From positions 46,850 to 110,849 of the forward strand of contig NZ_JAHCVK010000009.1 in assembly GCF_018476905.1 (NCBI RefSeq): a stretch of 64,000 nucleotides of DNA, read 5' to 3'. The notes below the pieces were generated by a model. The model was not told where the DNA came from. It saw nothing but the letters and a program-made list of their open reading frames with translations, and did not search any database. The position numbers and the translations under genes are program-made. Positions within the stretch are counted from its first letter, which is position 1, and each line of letters begins with the position of its first letter. Below, one piece after another: positions 1 to 8,387 of this stretch. This DNA is from Geomobilimonas luticola (GTDB lineage Bacteria > Desulfobacterota > Desulfuromonadia > Geobacterales > Geobacteraceae).

Positions 1-1270
1 CATCAAAGTACCGATAGAAGTCAGCAGTTTCGTTCAGTACCTGTACATTCCCGTCCTTTGTAGGTTGCCATTCAATCATGGGCAATAGCCGGACAGAATA
101 GCTTTCGAGGGCGGCTCGGTACTCGGCTATTCGTGCGAGGATTGACGCTGAAACCGGAAATACGACGCCGGCAGGATTAAAGCCACGCTGAGCGAGGACA
201 TGATGGATGAGATAACGATGGATACGGCCATTCCCATCCATAAATGGGTGGGCGTACACAAACCCAAAAGCAAGCACGGCGGCGGCGATTACCGCGTCAA
301 GGCTCAACGCTGCTCCACGATCGAAAGCAACCATACCGTTTACCAACGACTGAAGGTCCTGCGGCTTTGCACTGATATGGTCAGGGATAGGGGTGCGGGC
401 ATCCCGGTCATGCTCGCCGACAAATCCGCCTTCCTTGCGCAATCCCAGGCGCACAAAGCGCTCCTCACCAATGACAATTGCTTGTAGTCGCAGGAGTTCT
501 TCCAGTTCGAGCGGTCGCCTTCCAGACTCGCCTATAGCGCGGCCCCAACGCCTGATGCGATCATGCGAGGGGCTTTCCCCTTCAATGGCAAAACTAGACC
601 TTGAGTCTTTCAGCAGAAGAAACGCTGCGGTCCTTGCAAGAATATCCTTTGGCACATCTGCCACAACTTCTTGTGCGCGGCTTGCAAGGTTCATTGCAGC
701 GAAGTTATCGAGTGCTTTTGTCCGAAATACCAATGGACAAAAGCCTGGCGTGCCAGGCAGATTGTTTTTAACACGGTGCCGATGCGAAGCCTCTCCTGAG
801 ATTGCCCATTGGAGTTTAGGGTCCACTACCGGCTCATACGGCCCGTTTGTGGCGTCTGGAAGATCCAATCGGCTGCCGAGAAGCCATTCATAAAGGAACC
901 AGATGCGCCGGGAGTACCTTCCGGTGGGCTTTGCACGCACAATAGCTTCTATCTCTGCGGCACCAACTGCCACAAAGAGATGCTTAAGAACAGCTAGGTC
1001 GAGGCCCTCATGTTTCAGCGCGAAAGTAAGATGCGCTTCCAGGTTGGGTTCCGGAGCGTGGCGCGGAGTAAAGATATGCCACCCAGATTCAGTCCTTACA
1101 ATGTGGCGCTCGCCTGTTGCAGCGAGCGTCAGTGGCAGTGGCGCCCGCAGGCCATATGCATCAATGAGAGCAGCGTAACCAGCTGGTGTCGCCGTTTCCG
1201 GCAGCACCAGTTCGTGAAAAATCTTCACGGGTCCTGGGAAACGGTGCCGGTGTGCCTTGTGCGTAACCAT
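1..1270 (-). CDS. Fic-family AMP-transferase-like protein (3' end cut by window)
   Basis: Read on the minus strand from ATG at 1268-1270 (RBS AAAGGAGG just upstream), open to the window edge, so about 423 residues are visible and the C-terminus is missing. The Fic core motif HPFMDGNGR starts near residue 341 and has the catalytic His plus the phosphate-binding loop. An SxxxEG motif (S226 to E230-G231) lies about 110 residues before it; in class II Fic proteins this is the inhibitory helix whose Glu blocks ATP. Fic proteins usually transfer AMP to protein hydroxyls. The N-terminal 200 residues are not a domain I recognise. The gene is monocistronic, with its own promoter at 1314-1342 embedded in four direct repeats, which suggests autoregulation. 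Target unknown; a toxin or a housekeeping regulator are both possible. Confidence 0.85.
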   Translation of the reverse strand, partial: MVTHKAHRHRFPGPVKIFHELVLPETATPAGYAALIDAYGLRAPLPLTLAATGERHIVRTESGWHIFTPRHAPEPNLEAHLTFALKHEGLDLAVLKHLFVAVGAAEIEAIVRAKPTGRYSRRIWFLYEWLLGSRLDLPDATNGPYEPVVDPKLQWAISGEASHRHRVKNNLPGTPGFCPLVFRTKALDNFAAMNLASRAQEVVADVPKDILARTAAFLLLKDSRSSFAIEGESPSHDRIRRWGRAIGESGRRPLELEELLRLQAIVIGEERFVRLGLRKEGGFVGEHDRDARTPIPDHISAKPQDLQSLVNGMVAFDRGAALSLDAVIAAAVLAFGFVYAHPFMDGNGRIHRYLIHHVLAQRGFNPAGVVFPVSASILARIAEYRAALESYSVRLLPMIEWQPTKDGNVQVLNETADFYRYFD

Positions 1271-1313
1271 GAATCCTCCTTTCTTTTTTGTTTCATGCGT
1301 ACCAATGAAAACA

Positions 1314-1342
1314 ATAATGTGCCATGAAAAACGTTAAGTCAA
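1314..1342 (-). promoter_or_regulatory. Predicted sigma-70 promoter of the fic gene
   Basis: On the minus strand TTGACT (1337-1342), a 17-nt spacer and CATTAT (1314-1319) form a good -35/-10 pair about 45 nt upstream of the fic start codon. The first of the four direct repeats (1324-1338) fills most of the spacer and touches the -35 box, so anything bound there would block RNA polymerase. Confidence 0.6.
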
Positions 1343-1418
1343 TAGCGTCAACCGTGAAAAACGTTAACTAATCGTGAAAAACGTTAACTAAAGTGTGCTT
1401 TGCATGAAAAACGTTAAC
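1324..1418. repeat. Four phased direct repeats, RTGAAAAACGTTAAC
   Basis: The 15-mer RTGAAAAACGTTAAC occurs at 1324-1338 (last base G), 1354-1368, 1374-1388 and 1404-1418. Start-to-start distances are 30, 20 and 30 bp, all multiples of one helical turn, so all copies face the same side of the DNA. Each contains the palindromic core AACGTT. They lie between the fic gene and the end of the CoiA-like gene and overlap the fic promoter. The layout suits a cooperative operator; iterons of a replication protein are an alternative, but no Rep gene is visible. The rest of 1271-1603 holds nothing else that I can recognise. Confidence 0.8.
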
Positions 1419-1603
1419 GGCGAGTTGGCGTCTCAAACAGCAGAAAATGGGCGTTAGTGCTGTGTTGGTGGGAGTGTTGTTGATGAGCTGGAGGGCGTTT
1501 CCGAATTCTGGTCGGTACGTTTCCGTCAGAGAGCGATCTCAGGGATCGTAGAAAGATTGTTACAAGAATGTCTACTTTAAATGTCGTGGCCGGTCAAGAC
1601 ATA

Positions 1604-3082
1604 TTATTCATCTTGTGATGCCACCAAAGCTATATCGGAGGGAAAAAGAAGGTTGAAGAGGATGCCAAAGCTTTGGTCGATAGGGTATGGACCGGATTCA
1701 CGGCGGCGCGCGAGTTGGTAACTCGCTCTGAACCGTGATATACGTTCACGCCATGGGTCATGCGGCTTTCCCTGTCGGCGCCTTTTGGTCCCTGCCGCAT
1801 CATCCTGGGCAAGCAAGACGGATATGGTTCCAGCGCGGTTGGCCACAGTGAGGAAGTAGTGAACGAGTTCCGGGCAGTTGTCCATGGCGTAGTTGGCAAC
1901 CTCAAGCAGCGTCTTGTGTCCAAAGCCAACCGGGTGGCCTGCTTGCGCTGACAAACACAGCCAGGCAAAGCGCAGAAGATCCCGTGTCGGTTCTGATTGA
2001 ACAATAATACCTGCATCAGCCAGTTTGTTTATAAGGCGCTGACAGGCGTCATGGCGGGCCTCATCAGGGATGGCGTCATAGGTGAGCCAGAAGTCGATGA
2101 ACTGCTCCCGTAACAGCTCCCGTGCTCGCGCCTCCTGCATTGCGACTACGGCAGCCCTGGCCGCCTCGTTGTCAAAGTAGAATACCCGTTGGCGCGGCAG
2201 GTCGATTGTCAATTCGGGAAAAGTTATCAGTCGTTCGCGCCACAGTTCTGGACCGTCAAGCTGTGGCTCCAGATAGAAACAGCGTAGAGTTAGGCAGCAG
2301 TGCTTCTGGGACAGCTCTCGCGTCTCGTCATCAACGACGAAAAGGTTGCTGTTGTTGGTGAAGAAGACATCATCCTGCATCTGGCGAGGGTCCACCTGTT
2401 GTGCCTCGCGAAATATCCAGAAGAGCAGGCCGCCGTTCTCGCGGTAGAACTGGTGCCGCTCTCGCATGACATTGAGGAAGGTGGTCGATAGCTGAACCTC
2501 GAAGGCGATCCGGATACCATCGCGAACAGCAGTTACGTCGGGGGTGCGCCACTTGGATTCGTCTACAACACCCCACCAGCGCTGTTCAACCGCGAGCGAG
2601 TCCGGAGCGACCTCCGGGTCGGCCTGCAAGCTTTCTTTAAGAAGCTTTTTAAGGCGCTGATGGTCGGCGCCTTCTTTCAAGCCATTGTAGCGCATGGCGT
2701 CAATGAGACGTTGGTTCCGGCCATCGCAGGTCTGGTAGGGACAGTCCCCGTCTCCTTGGTAGTGCCGAAAGAATCGGCGCCGACGCGGTGACATCCGTGG
2801 CTTTACCGGTCGATGGCAGGCCGCACAGCGGGCAATCGGATGCTCCGCAAGGATGGCGTCTTCGTAGGCACTCCGCATTTCGGCCCAGGCTCGGCGGTCG
2901 AGTAACAGAAAGTCGCTTGCAGGCTTGGTCTCACCGGTTTCACAGAGAATAACTGCGTCAATGAGTGGGGCTGTTACGCTATCAATCTCCTCTGTCTGCA
3001 CGTTATGCCCCTCCATGCTCCAGTAATTGCACTTCCCGTGTAGCACAACCGAGAGACAGCTTACGTCATAAAACACCAACAC
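1604..3082 (-). CDS. CoiA-like / DUF6035-type nuclease with zinc finger
   Basis: 492 residues from a GTG at 3082; an internal ATG at 3016 (Met23) is an alternative start. Residues 86-114 hold CAACH, then FRHYQ and a further Cys, a plausible Cys2-His-Cys zinc site. Residues 181-222 read RTPDV, then FEVQLS, then R-x3-Y-x4-GLLFWIF. This is the PD-(D/E)xK nuclease pattern of CoiA-type competence proteins, with ExQ in place of ExK. The C-terminal 250 residues are helical and unassigned. The stop of the transposase-like gene lies 39 nt upstream on the same strand, so the two are probably co-transcribed. The nuclease assignment is by motif only and the biological role is unknown; defence or DNA uptake are guesses. 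Confidence 0.6.
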   Translation of the reverse strand: MLVFYDVSCLSVVLHGKCNYWSMEGHNVQTEEIDSVTAPLIDAVILCETGETKPASDFLLLDRRAWAEMRSAYEDAILAEHPIARCAACHRPVKPRMSPRRRRFFRHYQGDGDCPYQTCDGRNQRLIDAMRYNGLKEGADHQRLKKLLKESLQADPEVAPDSLAVEQRWWGVVDESKWRTPDVTAVRDGIRIAFEVQLSTTFLNVMRERHQFYRENGGLLFWIFREAQQVDPRQMQDDVFFTNNSNLFVVDDETRELSQKHCCLTLRCFYLEPQLDGPELWRERLITFPELTIDLPRQRVFYFDNEAARAAVVAMQEARARELLREQFIDFWLTYDAIPDEARHDACQRLINKLADAGIIVQSEPTRDLLRFAWLCLSAQAGHPVGFGHKTLLEVANYAMDNCPELVHYFLTVANRAGTISVLLAQDDAAGTKRRRQGKPHDPWRERISRFRASYQLARRRESGPYPIDQSFGILFNLLFPSDIALVASQDE

Positions 3083-3121
3083 GAAAGCAGAAATACCGCA
3101 TGAACCATCTAGCTGACGGCA

Positions 3122-4972
3122 TTATCTCGGCAGATAGTAGATGATATCCTCCACCTTCGCCGGCCCCTTGGCTATTCCGAGCCGCATGGCCGGCGTCTTG
3201 CCGTCCTCCCCCACCTTGACGTAGTTGTAGAACACCCGGAAAATCTCGATGACCTTGGCGATGTTTTCCGGCTTGTAGGGGCTGTAGCCATACCAGGTCC
3301 TGCCCATGGCACTGCTTGTCTTGATTGGACGCTCCAGAAGCGAAATACGGCGGCGCAGCTGCATGAAGAACCGGTCGATGCCGTGCAGCGACGCCTTGCT
3401 GTACAGCCTGGCGAGATGAAAGCTGCTGTACCGCCTGTCCTTCATGTCGGTCTGCCAGGACACCAGCTTCTCGGGTTCGTTCATTGGCGGCGCCGGGTAG
3501 TCCAGCCATTGATCCTTGAAGTTGCCAATCTCTCGCAGCTCCCCGTTTTCCAGCATTTCCTCAATCAGCAGCTGCCGCAGGCTGGTATCGGATATCTCCA
3601 ACGGATGCTTCTTCTTGTCCCTGAAATCTTCAAGGTCGCGCTTGCCCCTCTGCACCAGATTCTGCCGCTGGTGGACGTTGAGGTCCTTGTTGATTGACAC
3701 AAAAAAGACGTCACAGCGGGCATTCTTGACCTCTTCCGCGAAGGCCGCCAGGCAGGCGGCGCGAAGGCCCGGTTCTCGTTCTATGAAGAACCGTATCTTG
3801 CGCACGTTTGGCAGGAGCTTGTGCAGGAAATGCATGTGCCCGTACATGGTGTACTCAGCGTGGATCTGCAGTCCGTTGTTGGGTAGCTTGACGGCGGACG
3901 ACATCTCTTCGTAGGCCTCGATGTCTTCACGGGCCTGGGCTGCATCATAGTCCTCCTTGAGCGCCTCCTTGAGCTTCTTGCCCTTTGTCGCCGCCTTGAG
4001 TCCTTTGGCATATGCTTTGGACTCGATGTAGTCGCAGGGCAGCCAGAAGCGGGCAAACCTCCTGAACGGTGGCAGAACATCTGCGTCATTGCACAGCCTT
4101 GCGTTCTTTTCTATGTCCGAGGACCTGAAACCAGGGTCAAAATTCAGATGCATGCCGAAAACAAAACCTGACTTGTTGTCGGCGCTGCCGAGTGCATTTA
4201 GCACGATGTTGCGCTTGTCGTTGGTGCTCGCCCAGTTAACTACATGGTCTTGTCGATCCAGCGAGATATATAGACGGTCTTTCTTCAACTCCATCAGCTT
4301 GCGTTCGTAGTTGCCGGCGAACAGGCGGCACTGCTTGTACAGGAAATCGATTTTCCTGTAGAGGGTGTGCATGTCCATGTCCAGGACCTCGCAGATCCGT
4401 TGGAATGGCATCTTGTTGACAATCAGTTTGAACAGCAGCAGGTTCTTGTAGGACGTGCTTTGGGGCTTTGTCGTCGTTGTCTTGATTGAAAAGGTTTTGC
4501 GACAGGCTTTGCACATGTAGCGCTCAGACTTACCTTTTGTGGCTCCATGATAGGTGTAAAGCCATTTCCAGTCAGCAACGGGCAGGTTGTATGTTGCGCA
4601 TCCCTTTGTCCTGCAGGCTGGCGATTTGGGCGGCTTCAAATACGCTATCATGCGCTGGATCTCTTCGTTGACGCCTTTATTGCTCTTGACGGGAGGCCTT
4701 TGTTTGCAGATGTTGCACGTCATTTGGAGTATCTTGCGCCCGCCTTTACTGCTTTTGCCAACCGTATAGTTGTCCCTGTGCCGCCGACCGGTCGCCGCCC
4801 CCGGCGTAGCAGGCAATGTCAGGCCCTTGATGTTCTCCAAGGCCGGCACTCCAAAGTTCCTGCAAGACGGGTTCTTGCAGAAGTTCACCTGGATTCCTTC
4901 GCTGGCGGGCGGAACGCGCTGTCTGCGACTTGGTTTTTTCGGTGCTGACGTTGGTGATGTCGGCGCAGGCAT
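3122..4972 (-). CDS. Zinc-ribbon, DDE-transposase-like protein
   Basis: 616 residues, Lys/Arg-rich. Four CxxC/CxxxxC pairs (C32/C37, C86/C89, C120/C125, C154/C157) suggest two zinc ribbons. A helix-turn-helix-like stretch follows near 177-215. An RNase H-like strand LYISLDRQ with Asp239 comes next, and a C-terminal segment (WYGYSPY, IFRVFYNYV, KTPAMRLGIA) resembles the ends of IS transposases. I could not place the second Asp or the Glu of a DDE triad with confidence; the segment FFIEREPG sits where an Asp is often found. I saw no terminal inverted repeats or target duplication, and the partner gene downstream is not a known IS passenger. It is either a full transposase of an unrecognised IS or a domesticated one. 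Confidence 0.6.
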   Translation of the reverse strand: MPAPTSPTSAPKKPSRRQRVPPASEGIQVNFCKNPSCRNFGVPALENIKGLTLPATPGAATGRRHRDNYTVGKSSKGGRKILQMTCNICKQRPPVKSNKGVNEEIQRMIAYLKPPKSPACRTKGCATYNLPVADWKWLYTYHGATKGKSERYMCKACRKTFSIKTTTTKPQSTSYKNLLLFKLIVNKMPFQRICEVLDMDMHTLYRKIDFLYKQCRLFAGNYERKLMELKKDRLYISLDRQDHVVNWASTNDKRNIVLNALGSADNKSGFVFGMHLNFDPGFRSSDIEKNARLCNDADVLPPFRRFARFWLPCDYIESKAYAKGLKAATKGKKLKEALKEDYDAAQAREDIEAYEEMSSAVKLPNNGLQIHAEYTMYGHMHFLHKLLPNVRKIRFFIEREPGLRAACLAAFAEEVKNARCDVFFVSINKDLNVHQRQNLVQRGKRDLEDFRDKKKHPLEISDTSLRQLLIEEMLENGELREIGNFKDQWLDYPAPPMNEPEKLVSWQTDMKDRRYSSFHLARLYSKASLHGIDRFFMQLRRRISLLERPIKTSSAMGRTWYGYSPYKPENIAKVIEIFRVFYNYVKVGEDGKTPAMRLGIAKGPAKVEDIIYYLPR

Positions 4973-5043
4973 AAAAAAATCCCCCTTTTGTCTGTTTGAT
5001 TATCATATACAGAGAAAAGAGGGAAGGGTAAGCAAGGGGACAG

Positions 5044-5077
5044 AAAAAAAATAGCTCCCTCCAGAAGCGAAGGGAGC
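5044..5077 (-). terminator. Rho-independent terminator of the OmpA-like gene
   Basis: GCTCCCT (5054-5060) pairs with AGGGAGC (5071-5077); on the minus strand the stem is followed by TATTTTTTTT. It lies between the OmpA-family gene and the transposase-like gene and marks the boundary of the accessory segment. The plus strand also carries a short T run, so it may act in both directions. Confidence 0.75.
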
Positions 5078-5204
5078 CATTTTTAATCGAAATCCATTAC
5101 CACACGTTTAGCCACTGCCTTGCTTTGAAAGGACGGGGTTTTTTTGTGTCTCGCTGCTCCCGTGCCACGGGCATTGTCAGAGGATAGAAGATTCTCCGCT
5201 GTTT

Positions 5205-5855
5205 CTACTGCTGGTTCGGGGTAATGAAGATGGTAACCCGGCGGTTCAGCTGCCGTCCTGCTTCGGTGTCGTTGTCTGCCACCGGTTTGCTTTCTCCGTA
5301 ACCGACGGTGGTGATGCGGGCGGGGTTCACCCCTTCGCCGACCAGGGCATTCTTCACGCTCTCCGCCCGCTTTTCGGACAGTTTCTGGTTGAGTTCCTCC
5401 GAGCCGGTGCTGTCGGTGTATCCGGCAACGGTCATGCGCGTCTCGGGATACTGGTTGAGGACCTTGGCGACACGGGATATCTCGTCGAAGGCTCCACCTT
5501 TGAGTGTCGAGGAATTGACGGCGAAGAGGATGTCTGATTTGAAGGTTACCGCCAGGGTGTCCAGATTGCGCTGTACATTTGCCCCTTCCACATTGGACAG
5601 GGTCTGGCGCATGGCCTCTTCCTGCTTGTCCATGTAATTTCCGATGAATCCGCCGGTAACACCCCCAACTGCGGCACCGACAGCGGCGCCAATGAGTGTC
5701 GAACCTGTGTCGCGGCCGATTGCCTGACCCAGAGCTGCCCCTGCAGCAGCGCCGGCACCGGTACCGATCGCGGCACCTTTTTGTGTTTTGGTCATTGGCT
5801 GGGCGCACCCTGCCAGCGTGGCGAGCATCATGAACATGCAGATTTGCGTACGCAT
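5205..5855 (-). CDS. OmpA-family outer membrane lipoprotein with glycine-zipper (YiaD-like)
   Basis: 217 codons from ATG 5855, chosen because AAGGAGA lies 6 nt upstream and the N-terminus becomes a lipoprotein signal (hydrophobic run ending LAGC). After the lipidated Cys comes a glycine-zipper segment (repeated GAxxG/GAAVG, about residues 28-65) of the kind that inserts in membranes. The C-terminal half is an OmpA peptidoglycan-binding domain, with the usual GYTDSTGS and NQKLSEKRAESV motifs and a terminal NRRVTIFI strand. The family tethers the outer membrane to peptidoglycan. A terminator follows, and the next gene upstream on this strand is another lipoprotein. Confidence 0.9.
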   Translation of the reverse strand: MRTQICMFMMLATLAGCAQPMTKTQKGAAIGTGAGAAAGAALGQAIGRDTGSTLIGAAVGAAVGGVTGGFIGNYMDKQEEAMRQTLSNVEGANVQRNLDTLAVTFKSDILFAVNSSTLKGGAFDEISRVAKVLNQYPETRMTVAGYTDSTGSEELNQKLSEKRAESVKNALVGEGVNPARITTVGYGESKPVADNDTEAGRQLNRRVTIFITPNQQ

Positions 5856-5976
5856 ACGGTCTCTCCTTGATGTGCTTTGCCGCCTTGTTGCTGGCGGATG
5901 GGAACTGCTTGACTGAAACAGGTATACCACCGGATTGTTGGTTATGCAAATCTCCCCGGATATCTTTTTCCTGTTT

Positions 5977-6396
5977 TCAGGGTACCGCAAACGTGCCGTA
6001 AACCGGGTTGGACAGCAATCCGCGCCAGTCGGTCAGATAGATGGTAAAAGTGTAGCCGCCGGGGAACAGGGTGATGTAGTCGATGCTGAAGAAGATAGTG
6101 CCGGCGGTGTATCCCGCGAACGACCGCAGGTCGGTGATGGTTCGGGAGACCTCCCTTCCTGCTCCATCGGAGACGATGACCGTCATGGTGTCCAGATCGG
6201 TGTCGGGCGCGGTAAAGTCGATGGTGCCGACGATAAACTTCTGCGCGGCATCCTTGTGAAACTGGAGCGCCGTGATCGATGGTGGATAGATCACCGGATC
6301 GGGTAACGGTACCGTCGCGGTGACCGTCACTTCGCCGCCGCATCCCGTGAGCAGAAAAAAGATCCCCGCGAGTAAGAAAAACCTGATTGTTTTCAT
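5977..6396 (-). CDS. Small lipoprotein of unknown function
   Basis: 139 residues starting MKTIRFFLLAGIFFLLTGCG, a clear type II signal peptide with lipobox LTGC, so it should be lipidated and exported. The mature part is beta-rich with a repeated TDLDTMTV / YTFTIYLTDW flavour, which could be an Ig-like sandwich, but I recognise no family. An upstream GAGGGGGG serves as RBS. It sits between the OmpA-like lipoprotein and a small membrane protein on the same strand, with gaps over 100 nt. Confidence 0.7.
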   Translation of the reverse strand: MKTIRFFLLAGIFFLLTGCGGEVTVTATVPLPDPVIYPPSITALQFHKDAAQKFIVGTIDFTAPDTDLDTMTVIVSDGAGREVSRTITDLRSFAGYTAGTIFFSIDYITLFPGGYTFTIYLTDWRGLLSNPVYGTFAVP

Positions 6397-6590
6397 GATG
6401 CCCCCCTCGGTTCCGGATATTTGCTGCTACGATACCAGAAGGAATGGGGGTTCGCCATGGACATCGCCATGCCTGCAACCCGATGTCGGGTACCGGAGTC
6501 GGCCGATTGCCGTGCAACTGCGGGGCTGGAATGGAAACAGCCCGGAAGTCCGGGCTATTTTAAACCATGCAGGTTCATGGTTGGAGTCGT

Positions 6591-6965
6591 CTACTCAGCC
6601 ACCAGGATGCTGGTGATGTAGTACTCGGTCTCGCCAAAGCATCGGGTCGGCACACCCTTGTGTTGTTCATAGTGGAGCACCACCCGTTTCCCCATGGAGC
6701 GGTTGATCTGTTCGGCAACCGCATCGCTCCGGACGCTGAACATGAACTTCTCGGGGATTGAGCCCGGTACGGGGACCATGGCAAGTTCCCCTTCCCATGT
6801 CTTGCAGAGCCAACCCTTATGAGAGAACTTCTGGACGTAACCCGCACGTTCCCCGCTGGAAAAGCTCCAGGTCAGGGTAAACCAGGTGTAGCCGGCGGCG
6901 GCGCCGACGATGAGCACTACGACAATGAAGAACCAGAGGAGAATTTTTGATTTCTTGATGGGCAT
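6591..6965 (-). CDS. Small membrane-anchored protein, unknown function
   Basis: 124 residues. A basic N-terminus (MPIKKSK) is followed by one transmembrane helix (about residues 8-28). The soluble part of about 95 residues contains a GWLCKTWEGELAMV motif and ends in a strand-rich CFGETEYYITSIL. RBS AAGGAG is 9 nt upstream. Proteins of this type occur widely in Geobacter relatives and are sometimes misannotated as 6-phosphogluconate dehydrogenase; nothing in the sequence supports an enzyme. The soluble part is probably periplasmic. Confidence 0.7.
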   Translation of the reverse strand: MPIKKSKILLWFFIVVVLIVGAAAGYTWFTLTWSFSSGERAGYVQKFSHKGWLCKTWEGELAMVPVPGSIPEKFMFSVRSDAVAEQINRSMGKRVVLHYEQHKGVPTRCFGETEYYITSILVAE

Positions 6966-7086
6966 GGGGAGGAACTCCTTCCGTGTCAGGCATGATCAGA
7001 TTCATGAGGTAGGTTTCACGTTGTGGAGGATACCCGTTTCTTCCATGCTGGTCAAGGGGAGAGAAAAACTGCGTCGAAGTGGCGTA

Positions 7087-7389
7087 TTATTCTTCCGAGC
7101 AGATGAAGCGACGGCAGATATCGGGACGGTCCCCGTAAATGGCGCATCTCCCCTGGGAGAGGAACTCGCAGCCATTCTCGATGATCAGCTTGTGGTGCCC
7201 CGTCAGGGAGAAGTGGAGGCGGGTGGCCCCCAGGGCGAGCAGTCGCTCGTACTCGTCCCAGGTTAGTTCTACCGCGGGGAAAGAGCGGCAGCAGGCGCCG
7301 TCGCACCCTTTGCAGCGGTCGGGGTCATCGGCCGGCCGGTCGAGGAGCGCACCGTGAAGCTTCGTTTTCGAGCGTTCGCGCCAGAGCAT
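7087..7389 (-). CDS. YkgJ-family cysteine-cluster protein (short)
   Basis: About 100 residues with the motif spread typical of the YkgJ/UPF0153 zinc- or iron-chelating family: CKGCDGACC near the N-terminus, then CEFLSQGRCAIYGDRPDICRRF near the C-terminus. I chose ATG 7389 because GGGAG lies 6 nt before it. A GTG at 7440 in the same frame would overlap the upstream gene's stop (GTGA) and suggest translational coupling. It lies directly behind a longer member of the same family, so the pair is probably one operon. The eight-Cys family is thought to bind metal; the role is unknown. Confidence 0.75.
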   Translation of the reverse strand: MLWRERSKTKLHGALLDRPADDPDRCKGCDGACCRSFPAVELTWDEYERLLALGATRLHFSLTGHHKLIIENGCEFLSQGRCAIYGDRPDICRRFICSEE

Positions 7390-7436
7390 GTCAGACTCCC
7401 GGACAGTGGTTGACGCTACATTCAGCCCGACCAGCC

Positions 7437-8147
7437 TCACTCCCTGTCGAGTGTGAGAAGAAAGGGGTTGAGGAGGTCGTTCTGATCGAGAAAACTCGTG
7501 GTTATCTCAAATCCCTGGGGGATGATGCCGCTTATGCCATGTTCCCGTTCCAGGTGGATGAGATAGGGGAGGTTGCCGTAGAGGGAAAACCCGTACCGGT
7601 TGGCCATCTCCCGCGCGATGTCCGTTTCCAGCGCCTGTCCCCGCTCCTGGGTAGCGGCCACGTAGTGGAGAGGAAAGGCGGTTACGGCCCGGTCGAGACT
7701 TTCGACAAAAGCCCGCTTTTCCTCCGGCGACAGTTGGGCAAAGTCGAGACCGCACCAGCGGCTTTCCCTGGTGGAGAGGAGGGCGCGGCAGGAAAGGGGG
7801 CGCTCCTGGTAGATGCCGCAGTTGCCGGTATCATCGAGAAACGGGCAGTGGCCGATCTCCTGCCGGTGCATCCTGAGATAGGACTTCAGGTCGGCAACCT
7901 CACGGACATGTGACAAGAGGCGGCCCGCGTGTCCCAGAATCCTGGCGGCCTGGGATTCGGAGAGGGTTGTTGAGATACGAAGCGCTTCGGGAAAGGTGCA
8001 GTTAACCGCCAGGGTACAGCAGTTACTGCACCCCTTGCCGCAGAAGAGCCTTCCTCCCTCTTGTGTGTACCCGTCGATCCACGACGCGATTTCGCTGTCG
8101 AAGAGGGCCTGCTGCTCACGTACCGCGTCGGTTAGGTGCTGCCACAT
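7437..8147 (-). CDS. YkgJ-family cysteine-cluster protein (long)
   Basis: 236 residues from ATG 8147, preceded by GGAAAGG. The Cys pattern CGKGCSNCC (about residues 36-44), then CPFLDDTGNCGIYQERPLSC and a later WCG, fits the YkgJ/UPF0153 family, probably a bound metal or Fe-S cluster. The C-terminal 80 residues are an extra helical part absent from the shorter neighbour. The end of the gene overlaps a possible GTG start of the short paralogue downstream. A start 23 codons earlier is open but has no RBS. Confidence 0.75.
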   Translation of the reverse strand: MWQHLTDAVREQQALFDSEIASWIDGYTQEGGRLFCGKGCSNCCTLAVNCTFPEALRISTTLSESQAARILGHAGRLLSHVREVADLKSYLRMHRQEIGHCPFLDDTGNCGIYQERPLSCRALLSTRESRWCGLDFAQLSPEEKRAFVESLDRAVTAFPLHYVAATQERGQALETDIAREMANRYGFSLYGNLPYLIHLEREHGISGIIPQGFEITTSFLDQNDLLNPFLLTLDRE

Positions 8148-8253
8148 GGTGTGCCTTTCCCTGGTGCAAGCTGGGGGGATGGAGAAAAGAGTAGCCGGAT
8201 CGGCTGCGGAGGTCAAGGGGTATGCTGCTCTCCTGCATAGGGCGTTATTCTCC

Positions 8254-8283
8254 TTGACAGGGGTTCCCTAAAGCTGCTAGGGT
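8254..8283 (+). promoter_or_regulatory. Predicted promoter of the rhlE leader
   Basis: TTGACA (8254-8259), 18 nt, TAGGGT (8278-8283). The -35 box lies in the string TTATTCTCCTTGACAG, nearly identical to those before the small RNA candidates at 34955 and 37770. The -10 box is poor. Transcription from here would reach the terminator at 8331 before the helicase start codon. Confidence 0.5.
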
Positions 8284-8330
8284 CATTACTACTACAAGCG
8301 GTTCCCGGATAAACAACGAAATCATCGTAA

Positions 8331-8357
8331 GCCCCGGAATATCCCCGGGGCTTTTTT
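8331..8357 (+). terminator. Terminator in the 5' leader of the DEAD-box helicase gene
   Basis: GCCCCGG (8331-8337) pairs with CCGGGGC (8345-8351), followed by TTTTTT. It lies after the predicted promoter and 30 nt before the helicase ATG, so it either ends a short RNA of about 65 nt or attenuates the helicase mRNA. Confidence 0.75.
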
Positions 8358-8387
8358 CTTGCGGAACACGGAAAGAAGGAAACCCAG

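Noticed and set aside
1324..1418. CRISPR array
   Set aside because: Repeats are only 15 bp, spacers 5-15 bp and there are four copies; no cas genes are visible.
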